Below are positions 56,589-64,000 of a stretch of 64,000 nt of DNA, one piece after another. Position numbers and translations under genes: made by a program. The stretch's first letter is position 1, and every line of letters begins with the position of its first letter. This stretch comes from Hominenteromicrobium sp900549945. GTDB taxonomy: Bacteria > Bacillota > Clostridia > Oscillospirales > Acutalibacteraceae. The stretch spans positions 62,001-126,000 of the forward strand of contig CABRNK010000001.1 in the NCBI GenBank assembly GCA_902472305.1. The letters are read 5' to 3'. Under the pieces are notes generated by a model that saw only the letters and a program-made list of their open reading frames with translations, searched no databases and had not been told where the DNA came from.

Positions 56589-58412
56589 ATGAAGGAACTT
56601 TTAATGGGCAACGCCGCCATCGGCCTCGGCGCGATCCGCGCGGGCGTGGGCGTTGTGTCCGGCTACCCCGGCACGCCCTCGACCGAGGTGCTCGAGACGA
56701 TCGCAAAGGCGCGCCCGGGCGACGTCTACGTCGAGTGGTCCGTAAACGAAAAGGTCGCGCTTGAGGTGGCCGCCGGCGCGGCGTACACCGGCAAGCGCGC
56801 GCTGGTGACGATGAAGCAGGTCGGCCTGAACGTAGCCTCCGACCCGCTGATGAGCCTCGCGTACATCGGCGTGAAAGGCGGCATGGTCGTGCTCGTCGCC
56901 GACGATCCCGGCCCGATCTCCTCGCAGACCGAGCAGGACACGCGCACCTTCGCGCAGTATTCGAAGCTGCCGGTGTTCGACCCCGCGACGCCGGAGGAGG
57001 CGTATTACATGATCGGCGAGGCGTTTGACTACTCCGAAAAGTACGGTACGCCGGTGCTCTTCCGCCCGACGACGCGCGTCTGCCACGCCTGCGCCGTCAT
57101 TGACGTGGAGGAGGGGCGCCGGGAAATCCCCGCGGGACATTTTGAAAAGGACCCGCGCTGGGTCATTTTCCCGAAGCTCTCTTTGCAGGCGCACGCGCGC
57201 ATCGAAGCGCGCAACCCCGAGATCGCGCGGGACTTTTCCGCCTACAGCCGCAACGCCGCGGAAACGTACGGCGCAGGCGGCGCGCAGGCGAAGCGCGTGA
57301 TCGTGACCGGCGGCGTCAACGCGATGTATGTCAAAGAGGCGCTGCACGCGCTCGGCGACCCCGACACGCGCGTGCTCAAAATCGCGACGCCGTTCCCATT
57401 CCCGGAATCGCTCGCCGAAAAATTTCTCGCGGGCGCTGAGGATGTGCTGTGCGTCGAGGAGCTCGACCCCGTCCTCGAGCGCGCGCTGCTGATGCTCTGC
57501 GGCAAGCGTCATCTGCCCGTTACCGTGCGCGGCAAGCTGACGGATGACGTGCAGGCGGCCGGCGAGAACACGAACGAGAGCGTAAAGGCCGTGCTCGCCG
57601 CCTACCTCGGCCTTGCGCAGCCCGCGGCGGCCGGCGCGCTGCCCGAGCCGCCGGCGCTGCCGGTGCGCCCGCCGGTGCTCTGCGCCGGATGTCCGCACCG
57701 CGCGTCGTTCTACGCGGTGAAGGTCGCGATGCAGGGCAAGAAGTGCGTCTTTGCCGGCGACATCGGCTGCTATACACTCGGCAACGCGATGCCGCTCGAC
57801 ATGACCGAAACCTGCCTGTGCATGGGCGCGGGCATCACGGTAGGGCAGGGCGTGCACCGCGGCGAGCCGGACCGCCACGCATTTTCGTTCATCGGCGATT
57901 CCACGTTTTTCCACACCGGCATCCCCGGCGTGATCAACGCCGTGTACAACGGCACGGACCTTACGGTCGTCGTGCTCGACAACTCGACGACGGCGATGAC
58001 CGGCCACCAGCCCCACCCGGGCACCGGCGTGACGATGATGGGCGACGTGGCCGAAAAGGTCAGTATCCCGAAGATTCTGGAGGCGGTCGGCGTCTCGGAT
58101 ATTCAGATCGTCGATCCGCTCGATTTGAAAGCCGCGGTGGAGGCCGCGAAGCACGCCTACACGGTCAAGGGTGTTTCGGCGATCATCTATAAGTCGCCGT
58201 GCATCGCGGTTACGAAGCCGCAGGGCACGATGGCGATCGGTGAAACGTGCATCCGCTGCAAGAAATGTATCACAGCGCTGGGCTGCCCGGCGATCTACCG
58301 CGACGGCGAGACGGTGAAAATAGACGCGTCGCTCTGCACGGGCTGCGGCCTGTGCGCGCAGGTGTGCCCGGCCGGCGCGATCGGGAAAATGAAAGGGGAG
58401 GCGAAAGCGTAA
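56589..58412 (+). CDS. iorA: Indolepyruvate:ferredoxin oxidoreductase, alpha subunit
   Basis: 607-residue TPP- and iron-sulfur enzyme subunit that oxidatively decarboxylates aryl pyruvates to acyl-CoA with ferredoxin. N-terminal pyrimidine-binding part GYPGTPSTEVLETIAKARPGDVYVEWSVNEKVALE; TPP-binding GDIGCYTLGNAMPLDMTETCLCMGAG and GDSTFFHTGIPG. Two [4Fe-4S] ferredoxin motifs at the C-terminus (CIRCKKCITALGCPAI and CTGCGLCAQVCPAGAIG). The stop overlaps iorB by one base (TAATG). Oxygen-sensitive enzyme, so it supports an anaerobe using aromatic amino acids. Confidence 0.96.
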   Translation: MKELLMGNAAIGLGAIRAGVGVVSGYPGTPSTEVLETIAKARPGDVYVEWSVNEKVALEVAAGAAYTGKRALVTMKQVGLNVASDPLMSLAYIGVKGGMVVLVADDPGPISSQTEQDTRTFAQYSKLPVFDPATPEEAYYMIGEAFDYSEKYGTPVLFRPTTRVCHACAVIDVEEGRREIPAGHFEKDPRWVIFPKLSLQAHARIEARNPEIARDFSAYSRNAAETYGAGGAQAKRVIVTGGVNAMYVKEALHALGDPDTRVLKIATPFPFPESLAEKFLAGAEDVLCVEELDPVLERALLMLCGKRHLPVTVRGKLTDDVQAAGENTNESVKAVLAAYLGLAQPAAAGALPEPPALPVRPPVLCAGCPHRASFYAVKVAMQGKKCVFAGDIGCYTLGNAMPLDMTETCLCMGAGITVGQGVHRGEPDRHAFSFIGDSTFFHTGIPGVINAVYNGTDLTVVVLDNSTTAMTGHQPHPGTGVTMMGDVAEKVSIPKILEAVGVSDIQIVDPLDLKAAVEAAKHAYTVKGVSAIIYKSPCIAVTKPQGTMAIGETCIRCKKCITALGCPAIYRDGETVKIDASLCTGCGLCAQVCPAGAIGKMKGEAKA

Positions 58413-58987
58413 TGGAAACGAAGGATATTCTGCTCTGCGGCGTCGGCGGTCAGGGCACCGTGCTGGCCTCGAAGCTGCTCGCCCAGTGCGCGATCAACCG
58501 CGGGCTCGGCGCGCACACGGCCGAAACGATCGGCATGGCCCAGCGCGGCGGCTGCGTCGTCAGCCACGTGCGCATCGGCGCGGCCGCGTCGCCGCTCATT
58601 CCGGAGCACGCGGCGGACCTGATCCTCGCGTTTGAGCCGGCTGAGGCCGTTCGCTGCCTGCGCTATTTAGAGCCGGGCGGCGCGGTCGTCACGAACAGCC
58701 GCGCGATCAAGCCGGTGACGGATTCGCTCTCGGGCAGCTACAGCGGCGACGCGATGCTCGCATACCTGCGTGAGAACATCGAAAACCTGACGGTCGTGGA
58801 CGGCGACGCGGTCTGCGCGGCGTGCGGCTCGCCGAAAGTGCTGAACCTCGCGCTGCTCGGCGCGGCGGCGAAAGGCGGCGTGCTCGGCTTCACGGCCGAG
58901 GAGCTCTGCCGCGTGATCGATGAAAAGATCCCCGAACGCTTCCGCGCGCTCAACAAAAAGGCGATTGCGCTGAGCGGCAAGGTCTGA
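58412..58987 (+). CDS. iorB: Indolepyruvate:ferredoxin oxidoreductase, beta subunit
   Basis: 191-residue catalytic gamma-type subunit pairing with IorA. The signature DILLCGVGGQGTVLASKLLAQ and AETIGMAQRGGCVVSHVRIG is the POR/KOR gamma domain binding CoA-proximal elements. AFEPAEAVRCLRYLEPGGAVVTNSR follows. ATG 58412 has GGGGAGG 8 bp upstream and overlaps the iorA stop. The phosphorylase-like gene begins 23 bp after it with its own CGGAGG, so it may share the transcript. Confidence 0.95.
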   Translation: METKDILLCGVGGQGTVLASKLLAQCAINRGLGAHTAETIGMAQRGGCVVSHVRIGAAASPLIPEHAADLILAFEPAEAVRCLRYLEPGGAVVTNSRAIKPVTDSLSGSYSGDAMLAYLRENIENLTVVDGDAVCAACGSPKVLNLALLGAAAKGGVLGFTAEELCRVIDEKIPERFRALNKKAIALSGKV

Positions 58988-59010
58988 AACGCACTGTTCC
59001 GGAGGTACTC

Positions 59011-59835
59011 ATGAAGTATGAGGATTTGCTTGCGGGAATCCGCAGATATGGCGTACAGGATCAAGATCTTTGCATGAATCAATTGGGCGTTCCGTCCGAT
59101 CACATACAGGAAAATGTGCTGATTGCACCGTGGTGGGAGCCCGCGATGTTTCCGCAGCTCGGGGAGGTCAAATACCTCAGTCCGTCTGCATCGCCGAGCG
59201 TCAAAGTGTGGGACATCTTTAATAAAGAATGCGGCCTGCATATGACGTATATCAAAACGGGGATCGGAGCACCGGTACTGATGGATACACTGCTGTCCTT
59301 GGGGGTAACACCTTGCAAACGCGTGCTGTTCATCGGCTCCGTTGGGGCGCTCGACGCCGATATTGGAATCGGTGACGTTGTCATCCCCGAATACAGCATC
59401 TGCGGAGATGGCGCGAGCCGCTATATCGCGGCCGACGCATTGCATGCAGGCGATGTGTTTGGAGAAAAAGCCTATCCCGATGCTCGTTTGCTTCAAACGG
59501 TTCTGAACAATACGGCCCGCATCTGTGAAGAAAACCGGGTAAACTATCATATAGGACGAAATTTCAGCATCGATACGATTTTTGCCCAATTTGCGCATAT
59601 CGAGGAAATTATCGCAATGGGCTGCAATGTGATCGAGATGGAAACAGCCGTGGCATTCCGCGCCGCAAAGCTGGCGGGAATTTCTCTTGCGGCCATCTTT
59701 AGTGTCTCTGACAACACGATTACGCATAAATCTCTGATGGGCGGGCGGACCGAAGCAGAACAGGAATACCGCCGTTTTACGCGCAGTACCGTGTTTCCGC
59801 GCATCATACTGGATACACTGTGCCGGCAGATTTAA
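59011..59835 (+). CDS. Nucleoside phosphorylase-like protein (PNP/UDP family)
   Basis: 274-residue member of the PNP_UDP_1 fold. Recognisable parts are YIKTGIGAPVLMDTLLSLGVTPCKRVLFIGSVGAL, the phosphate and base pocket, GDVVIPEYSICGDGAS, and IEMETAVAFRAAKLAG with the ribose-binding Glu followed by AAIFSVSDN with the catalytic Asp-type residue. It is longer than uridine phosphorylase and has a divergent N-terminus, so the substrate is uncertain; it could act on a nucleoside or a related thioether. The gene is clearly less GC-rich than iorB and the GH13 gene, suggesting horizontal gain. No terminator is seen on either side. Confidence 0.8.
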   Translation: MKYEDLLAGIRRYGVQDQDLCMNQLGVPSDHIQENVLIAPWWEPAMFPQLGEVKYLSPSASPSVKVWDIFNKECGLHMTYIKTGIGAPVLMDTLLSLGVTPCKRVLFIGSVGALDADIGIGDVVIPEYSICGDGASRYIAADALHAGDVFGEKAYPDARLLQTVLNNTARICEENRVNYHIGRNFSIDTIFAQFAHIEEIIAMGCNVIEMETAVAFRAAKLAGISLAAIFSVSDNTITHKSLMGGRTEAEQEYRRFTRSTVFPRIILDTLCRQI

Positions 59836-59907
59836 TCCGGATCAACGTGTCTGGTCCTTAGCGATATAAACTGGAAAATCAACATATTTGGGGAGGAAGC
59901 AAACAAC

Positions 59908-61212
59908 ATGTGGGCTTATGAAACCGTATTTTATCAGATTTACCCGCTTGGCTTCTGCGGTGCGCCGATGCCGAACGACGGCGTGTGCGTCAACCGCATC
60001 GCAAAGGTGATCGACTGGATCCCGCATCTGAAAAAACTGCATGTCGGCGCGGTATATTTTTCGCCGGTGTTCGAGTCCGACAACCACGGCTACGACACGC
60101 GGGAATATACAAAAATCGACTGCCGCCTCGGCACGAACGCGGATTTTGCGGCGGTGTGCCGCGCGCTGCACGAGAACGGCATCCGCGTTGTGCTCGACGG
60201 CGTGTTCAACCACGTGGGGCGCGGTTTCTTCGCGTTCCGCGACGTGCAGGAGAAGCGCTGGGATTCGCCGTATAAGGACTGGTTCCGCATCGATTTCGGC
60301 GGCAACTCCGCCTACAACGACGGTTTCTGGTACGAAGGCTGGGAGGGGCACTACGAGCTCGTGAAGCTCAACCTGCAAAACCCCGCCGTCGCCGACTACC
60401 TGCTCGGCTGCGTCGAGAGCTGGATCCGCGAGTTCGGCGTGGACGGCCTGCGCCTCGACGTGGCGTATATGCTCGACGAGGGCTTTATGCGCCGCCTGCG
60501 CGCCTTCTGTGACGCGAAAAAGCAGGACTTCGTGCTGATCGGCGAGATGATCCACGGCGATTACAACCGCATCACGGCAGAGGGCGTGCTGCACAGCGTC
60601 ACGAACTACGAGTGTTACAAGGGGCTTTACTCCGCGTTCAACTCGATGAATCTCTTCGAGATCGCGCACTCGCTCGGCCGGCAGTTCGGCCCCGAGCCGT
60701 GGACGCTGTACCGCGGCAAGCACCTTGTGAATTTTGCCGACAACCACGACGTCACGCGCGTCGCGAGTATTTTGACGGATAAAAACCAGCTTGAGCCGCT
60801 CTACGGCGTGCTGTTCGCGATGCCGGGCATCCCGTGCCTTTACTACGGCAGCGAGTGGGGCGCCGAGGGCGAGAAGTGCCGGGGCGACGGCGACCTGCGC
60901 CCGTGCTTCGAGCGGCCCGCGGAAAACGCGCTGACAGAGTGGATCGCAAAGCTCGCGGCGGTCAAGCGCGAAAGCCGCGCGCTGAATTTCGGTGATTACC
61001 GCAACGTGACGATCCAGAACAAGAACCTGCTTTTTGAGCGGGCGTGCCCCGAGGAGACGGTGCTCGTCGCAGTCAACGCCGAAAACGCGCCGTGCAGCAT
61101 CGATGCGCGCGGCAGTTTTACGGCGCAGGATCTGCTCACGGGCAAGACCGTCGCGGTGAACGGCCGCGTGGAGCTGCCGCCCTACGGCGTGCGGTATCTG
61201 AAGCTGGTCTGA
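59908..61212 (+). CDS. Alpha-amylase family (GH13) maltodextrin hydrolase
   Basis: 434-residue intracellular GH13 enzyme without signal peptide. It starts at the barrel (VFYQIYPLGFCG, VGAVYFSPVFESDNHGYDT) and lacks the N-terminal beta domain of cyclomaltodextrinases. Region II GLRLDVAYML holds the nucleophile Asp, region III VLIGEMIHGDY the acid Glu, region IV FADNHDVTR the third Asp. The C-terminal beta domain is short. The likely substrates are maltodextrins or related alpha-glucosides. GGGAGG lies 11 bp before the ATG. A terminator follows. Confidence 0.93.
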   Translation: MWAYETVFYQIYPLGFCGAPMPNDGVCVNRIAKVIDWIPHLKKLHVGAVYFSPVFESDNHGYDTREYTKIDCRLGTNADFAAVCRALHENGIRVVLDGVFNHVGRGFFAFRDVQEKRWDSPYKDWFRIDFGGNSAYNDGFWYEGWEGHYELVKLNLQNPAVADYLLGCVESWIREFGVDGLRLDVAYMLDEGFMRRLRAFCDAKKQDFVLIGEMIHGDYNRITAEGVLHSVTNYECYKGLYSAFNSMNLFEIAHSLGRQFGPEPWTLYRGKHLVNFADNHDVTRVASILTDKNQLEPLYGVLFAMPGIPCLYYGSEWGAEGEKCRGDGDLRPCFERPAENALTEWIAKLAAVKRESRALNFGDYRNVTIQNKNLLFERACPEETVLVAVNAENAPCSIDARGSFTAQDLLTGKTVAVNGRVELPPYGVRYLKLV

Positions 61213-61225
61213 TTTTTACGGCTTA

Positions 61226-61267
61226 CAGCCGGTGCGCAGCCCGGGCGGCAGGCGCGCCGGCTGCTTT
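61226..61267 (+). terminator. Terminator after the GH13 gene
   Basis: Stem CAGCCGGTGCGC / GCGCGCCGGCTG with a 14-nt loop, followed by CTTTT. It lies 13 bp after the GH13 stop. Confidence 0.75.
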
Positions 61268-61356
61268 TGCTTCGCAGCCCTTGGCCGGGCGGCATCCCTT
61301 TTTCGACGCTTTTGAACATCTTGTGAATAAAATGTGACTTTTCTTTTATTTTTCTC

Positions 61357-61385
61357 TTGATTTCCTGTGAACAAGCCGTTATACT
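61357..61385 (+). promoter_or_regulatory. Sigma-A promoter of the purine permease
   Basis: TTGATT, 17-bp spacer, TATACT in AT-rich sequence. Transcription should start near 61392, leaving a leader of about 70 nt with a hairpin. Confidence 0.82.
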
Positions 61386-61395
61386 ATAAATGTTC

Positions 61396-61445
61396 ATTCC
61401 TGTTTCACTGGAGTATCCGATAGGCAAACAGGAATTCAATTTTTT
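61396..61445 (+). promoter_or_regulatory. Leader stem-loop with T-run (possible attenuator)
   Basis: Perfect 10-bp stem ATTCCTGTTT / AAACAGGAAT with a 20-nt loop, followed after CAA by TTTTTT at 61440-61445 and then directly by the ribosome site AAGGAG. The layout is that of a terminator in the leader of a transport gene. It does not match the purine riboswitch core. Confidence 0.5.
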
Positions 61446-61461
61446 AAGGAGAGTGACATCC

Positions 61462-62919
61462 TTGGACAAATTTTTCAAAATTTCTGAGCGTGGCTCGAAT
61501 GTCCGGACCGAGATCATCGCCGGTCTGACCACATTCTTTGCGATGGCTTACATCGTGGTCACGAACCCGAACCAGATCGTCAGCTTCAATAACGGACCGG
61601 ATGCGGACCCGGCCTTTCAGCAGATCTGGAACGCGGTCTATGTAGCGTCTATTCTGGCGGCTGTGATCGGCACGCTGCTGATGGCGTTCTACGCGAAGAT
61701 GCCGTTTGCGCAGGCCTGCGGCATGGGCCTCAATTCGTTCTTCTTCGTGTCGTTCATTCTGCCGGAGATCATCACCGGCGGCGATGTGATCAAGGGCTAC
61801 CATGCGGGCCTCGTCATCATTCTGGTTTCCGGCATCATCTTCATGATCTTCTCGCTGACCGGTCTGCGCACAAAGGTGGCGAAAGCGCTTCCGGATTGCC
61901 TTAAAAAGGCGATTCCGGCGGGCATCGGCCTCTTTATCGCTTTCATCGGCTTCCAGAATGTCGGCATCATCCAGACGAATCAGTACACGCTCGTGCAGTT
62001 CGTCAACATCCACGGCGCGATTCAGAACGGCGCTTATTTCAGCGATGTGACGGCGGCGGACGGCACGGTCGTCAAGGCTTTCATGCCGGCGATCCTTGCG
62101 CTGCTCGGCCTGCTCTTTATCGCGATCCTCGAGAAATTCAAGGTTAAGGGTTCCGTGCTCATCAGCATCGTGGTTGTCAGCATCCTGTATTATGTGCTTT
62201 CCGGCACGGTGCCGGCCTTTGATATGAGTCAGGTCGGCGAGACTTTCAAGGATTTCAGCACCGTCGGCATCACCGGTGTTTTTCAGGGGGATGCTTGGAG
62301 CAGGGCCTTTACCGGAGAGGAGATCGGCGGCGTGTTCTCTGCGATTATGCTGATCATCACGTTCTGCCTTGTCGATATGTTCGATACGATCGGCACGCTG
62401 TACGGTACCGCCTCGCAGGCGGATATGCTCGATAAGGACGGCGACCCGATCAACGTCAACGAGTGCATGACGAGCGATTCCATCGCAACCGTCGCGGGCG
62501 CTGTCTGCGGTACCTCCACCTGCACCACGTTTGTCGAGTCCGCTGCTGGTGTCGGCGCGGGCGGCAGAACCGGTCTCACGAGCCTTGTTGTTGCAATCTG
62601 CTTTGCAGTCTGCCTGTTCCTCAGCCCGCTCGCCTCGCTTGTCCCGGCGTGCGCTACGGCTCCGGCGCTCATTTACGTCGGCGTTCTGATGCTCAAGGGC
62701 TTTGCGAAGGTCGATATGAGCGATCTGCGCAGCGCGGTTCCGGCGTTCCTTGCGCTCGTCATGATGCCCATGACGTACTCGATTTCGAACGGTATTGGCA
62801 TCGGCGCAATCGCTTATGTGCTGATCACGCTCTTCACGGGCAAATATCAGAAGAAGGACGTTCCGATCACTGTGATTGCGGCGCTCTTCGTTGTAAAGTT
62901 CATTTTTGTCACCATGTGA
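61462..62919 (+). CDS. NCS2-family purine permease (AzgA/PbuG-like)
   Basis: 485-residue polytopic importer for adenine, guanine or hypoxanthine with proton or cation coupling. The N-terminus RTEIIAGLTTFFAMAYIVVTNPNQI is the AzgA/PbuG signature; GLNSFFFVSFIL and the later FCLVDMFDTIGTLYGTASQADML with GTSTCTTFVESAAGVGAGGRTGLTSLVVA complete the transport core. TTG 61462 is preferred: AAGGAG lies 10 bp upstream and relatives start here; the ATG 61390 lies inside the leader hairpin region. It complements the purine salvage enzyme DeoD. A strong terminator follows. Confidence 0.93.
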   Translation: MDKFFKISERGSNVRTEIIAGLTTFFAMAYIVVTNPNQIVSFNNGPDADPAFQQIWNAVYVASILAAVIGTLLMAFYAKMPFAQACGMGLNSFFFVSFILPEIITGGDVIKGYHAGLVIILVSGIIFMIFSLTGLRTKVAKALPDCLKKAIPAGIGLFIAFIGFQNVGIIQTNQYTLVQFVNIHGAIQNGAYFSDVTAADGTVVKAFMPAILALLGLLFIAILEKFKVKGSVLISIVVVSILYYVLSGTVPAFDMSQVGETFKDFSTVGITGVFQGDAWSRAFTGEEIGGVFSAIMLIITFCLVDMFDTIGTLYGTASQADMLDKDGDPINVNECMTSDSIATVAGAVCGTSTCTTFVESAAGVGAGGRTGLTSLVVAICFAVCLFLSPLASLVPACATAPALIYVGVLMLKGFAKVDMSDLRSAVPAFLALVMMPMTYSISNGIGIGAIAYVLITLFTGKYQKKDVPITVIAALFVVKFIFVTM

Positions 62920-62940
62920 ATTTACCGCTTGAGGGTAAGC

Positions 62941-62980
62941 GCCGTGCCCGGTCTCCGTTTGGAGGCCGGGCACGGCTTTT
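62941..62980 (+). terminator. Terminator after the purine permease
   Basis: Stem GCCGTGCCCGGTCTCC / GGAGGCCGGGCACGGC with loop GTTT and TTTT tail, 21 bp after the stop. Confidence 0.92.
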
Positions 62981-63014
62981 GCATGCCGGGGATTTTTGAA
63001 AGCCGCGGTTTTCC

Positions 63015-63043
63015 TTGACAGGGCGGTGCGCTTCTGCTACGAT
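63015..63043 (+). promoter_or_regulatory. Promoter of the TIGR00266 gene
   Basis: TTGACA, 17-bp spacer, TACGAT, 45 bp upstream of the GTG start. Confidence 0.8.
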
Positions 63044-63087
63044 AGGGGCAGGCGGCAGAGGCCGCAAAATGGAAAGGGATGGTTTAT

Positions 63088-63774
63088 GTGCAGTACAGAT
63101 TGATCGGCAACGTGATGCCTGCGGTCGAAATGCGCCTCGAATACGGCGAATCGGTCTACACGCAGTCGGGCGGCATGGCATGGATGAGCGATGCAATCGC
63201 GATGGAGACGAACGCGCGCGGCGGCATTATGAAGGGACTCGGGCGGCTGTTCGCGGGCGAATCGATGTTTATGACGGCATACACGGCGCAGGCAGCTGGC
63301 GCAGAAATCGCGTTTTCCGCGACGGTGCCCGGCGAGATCATGCCTGTGGACGTCGCGCAGTGGCAGGGGATGATCTGCCAGAAGGGCGCGTTCCTCTGCG
63401 CGCAGAGCGGCGTCGCGCTCGATACGGTGTTCACGAAGCGCTTTTCCTCCGGCTTTTTCGGCGGCGAGGGCTTTATCCTCCAGAAGCTCAGCGGTGCGGG
63501 CGCGGCCTTTCTCGAGGTGGACGGCAGCAGCGTCGAAAAGATGCTCGCGCCCGGTGAGGCGCTGCGCGTCGATACCGGCAACGTCGTCGCGTTTGAGGGC
63601 ACGGTGGGCTACGAGGTCGAGACCGTGCGCGGCGGCATGAATATCTTTCTCGGCGGCGAAGGGCTGTTTTTGACGCGGCTCATCGGCCCGGGGCGCGTGA
63701 TTTTGCAGACGCAGAATTTCGCCGAGTTCTGCGGGCGCATCCGCCCGTATATGCCGACCGGCGGGAGCAACTGA
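63088..63774 (+). CDS. TIGR00266 / AIM24 family protein
   Basis: 228-residue double beta-prism-like protein of the TIGR00266 family. The pattern AVEMRLEYGESVYTQSGGMAWMSD, GGIMKGLGRLFAGESMFMTAYTAQ, GEIMPVDV, ALDTVFTKRFSSGFFGGEGFILQKLSG and GYEVETVRGGMNIFLGGEGLFLTRLIGPG is unmistakable. The function is unknown; it may bind lipid or membrane proteins, by analogy to mitochondrial AIM24 only. GTG 63088 was chosen because AAAGGG is 9 bp upstream and relatives start with a MxYRLxG-type sequence. ATG 63079 lies too close to that site. It is a single gene between promoter and terminator. Confidence 0.9.
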   Translation: MQYRLIGNVMPAVEMRLEYGESVYTQSGGMAWMSDAIAMETNARGGIMKGLGRLFAGESMFMTAYTAQAAGAEIAFSATVPGEIMPVDVAQWQGMICQKGAFLCAQSGVALDTVFTKRFSSGFFGGEGFILQKLSGAGAAFLEVDGSSVEKMLAPGEALRVDTGNVVAFEGTVGYEVETVRGGMNIFLGGEGLFLTRLIGPGRVILQTQNFAEFCGRIRPYMPTGGSN

Positions 63775-63798
63775 CGCCGCGGCGGTAAAACGGCAAAA

Positions 63799-63828
63799 AG
63801 GAGCGGGCACACCATGTACCCGCTCCTT
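63799..63828. terminator. Terminator between TIGR00266 gene and ychF
   Basis: Stem AAGGAGCGGG / CCCGCTCCTT with 10-nt loop, preceded by an A-run and followed by GCTTTAT. It may act in both directions. Confidence 0.8.
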
Positions 63829-63873
63829 GCTTTATGTGGGGAGAACAGACGGACCGCCGCGCGGCGGCCGAAA

Positions 63874-64000
63874 TCAGACGTTGAAGCGGAAGAGGACGAT
63901 GTCGCCGTCCTGCATCACGTACTCCTTGCCCTCGCTGCGCACGAGGCCCTTTTCCTTGGCGGCGGCCATCGTGCCGCAGGCCATCAGGTCGTCGAACGCG
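63874..64000 (-). CDS. ychF: Redox-regulated ATPase YchF, C-terminal end
   Basis: Only the last 41 codons are in the window; the gene continues beyond base 64000. The minus strand reads AFDDLMACGTMAAAKEKGL, then RSEGKEYVMQDGDIVLFRF, then NV and TGA at 63874-63876. GKEYVMQDGDIVLFRFN is the conserved TGS-domain end of the YchF/OLA1 GTPase-family ATPases. Reading frame intact in the part seen. Confidence 0.9.
   Translation of the reverse strand, partial: AFDDLMACGTMAAAKEKGLVRSEGKEYVMQDGDIVLFRFNV

Noticed and set aside
61380..61462. Purine riboswitch upstream of the NCS2 permease
   Set aside because: The conserved core (TATA near P1, TTTCTACC-type junction, kissing loops) is absent; only a single stem-loop is seen.
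61444..62973. 509-codon open frame on the minus strand opposite the purine permease
   Set aside because: It is an antisense shadow: composition is rich in Arg, Asp and His with no domain, while the plus strand encodes a clear NCS2 permease.

Overview
The window is a 64 kb piece of a GC-rich chromosome with almost continuous coding on both strands. The gene content points to a Gram-positive anaerobe of the class Clostridia, most likely a gut or rumen Oscillospirales-type bacterium. Supporting genes are an AraR-type GntR/LacI repressor, a MurT/GatD-like pair, HtrA with a PhoB-type two-component system, an XkdU-like phage tail gene, indolepyruvate:ferredoxin oxidoreductase and a COG1313-type radical SAM enzyme. 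The lineage is an inference from gene content. I saw no rRNA, tRNA or CRISPR array.

Layout. 1-1.6 kb is the 3' end of a contractile phage tail module. 1.6-5.6 kb (minus) is a response regulator - histidine kinase - HtrA operon. 5.9-8.5 kb holds a MATE exporter and an AstE/AspA-type zinc hydrolase, the latter behind a perfect consensus promoter. 8.6-11.8 kb (minus) is a 1057-residue double GT-C glycosyltransferase. 12-17.7 kb carries LacZ, a small lipoprotein, AraR and a methyltransferase. 17.8-25.9 kb is one long run: ManA, a KDG-kinase-like PfkB protein, then nucleoside salvage (deoB, nudix, PNPOx-like, deoD, deoC, cdd, pdp, nudix). It ends at a terminator followed by about 200 bp of tandem hairpins. 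26.1-29.9 kb has cyclophilin, exonuclease III, a pyrophosphatase-like fusion, a TIGR04076 protein, an AraC regulator and a truncated YcaQ-like gene. 30-33.3 kb (minus) has a secreted repeat protein - ECF sigma - RsgI-like anti-sigma operon and a GH51 arabinofuranosidase with an AraR operator. 34.1-40.8 kb is L-rhamnose catabolism (rhaB, rhaA, rhaD, fucO) with coaBC embedded between rhaB and rhaA and a low-GC nudix gene before fucO. 41-48.5 kb holds a TIM-barrel sugar isomerase, MurT/GatD-like/deoxyinosine glycosylase, a PAS protein, a second MATE, a 56-residue protein, a GNAT acetyltransferase and a ribokinase. 48.7-54.9 kb holds TypA, an exonuclease-PgeF fusion, a radical SAM enzyme and a DUF4091 protein. 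55-64 kb holds an esterase remnant, an M18 aminopeptidase, IorAB, a nucleoside phosphorylase-like gene, a GH13 enzyme, an NCS2 purine permease, a TIGR00266 protein and the end of ychF.

How the genes fit together. Plant polysaccharide sugars come in as galactosides (LacZ), arabinosides (AbfA under AraR), rhamnose, mannose (ManA), uronate-derived KDG and maltodextrin (GH13). Nucleosides are salvaged through the deo/cdd/pdp run. IorAB indicates anaerobic amino-acid fermentation. Envelope stress is probably handled by the HtrA two-component system and the ECF/anti-sigma set.

The most notable points are a GatD-like subunit that has lost both catalytic residues, an exonuclease/zinc-ribbon/PgeF fusion, the ECF operon with its 29-residue repeat protein, the hairpin-rich intergenic element, an AraR circuit readable from the DNA, and several gene remnants (GNAT, esterase, YcaQ). 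Start codons were moved from the longest open frame wherever a ribosome binding site or the family's usual N-terminus argued for it.
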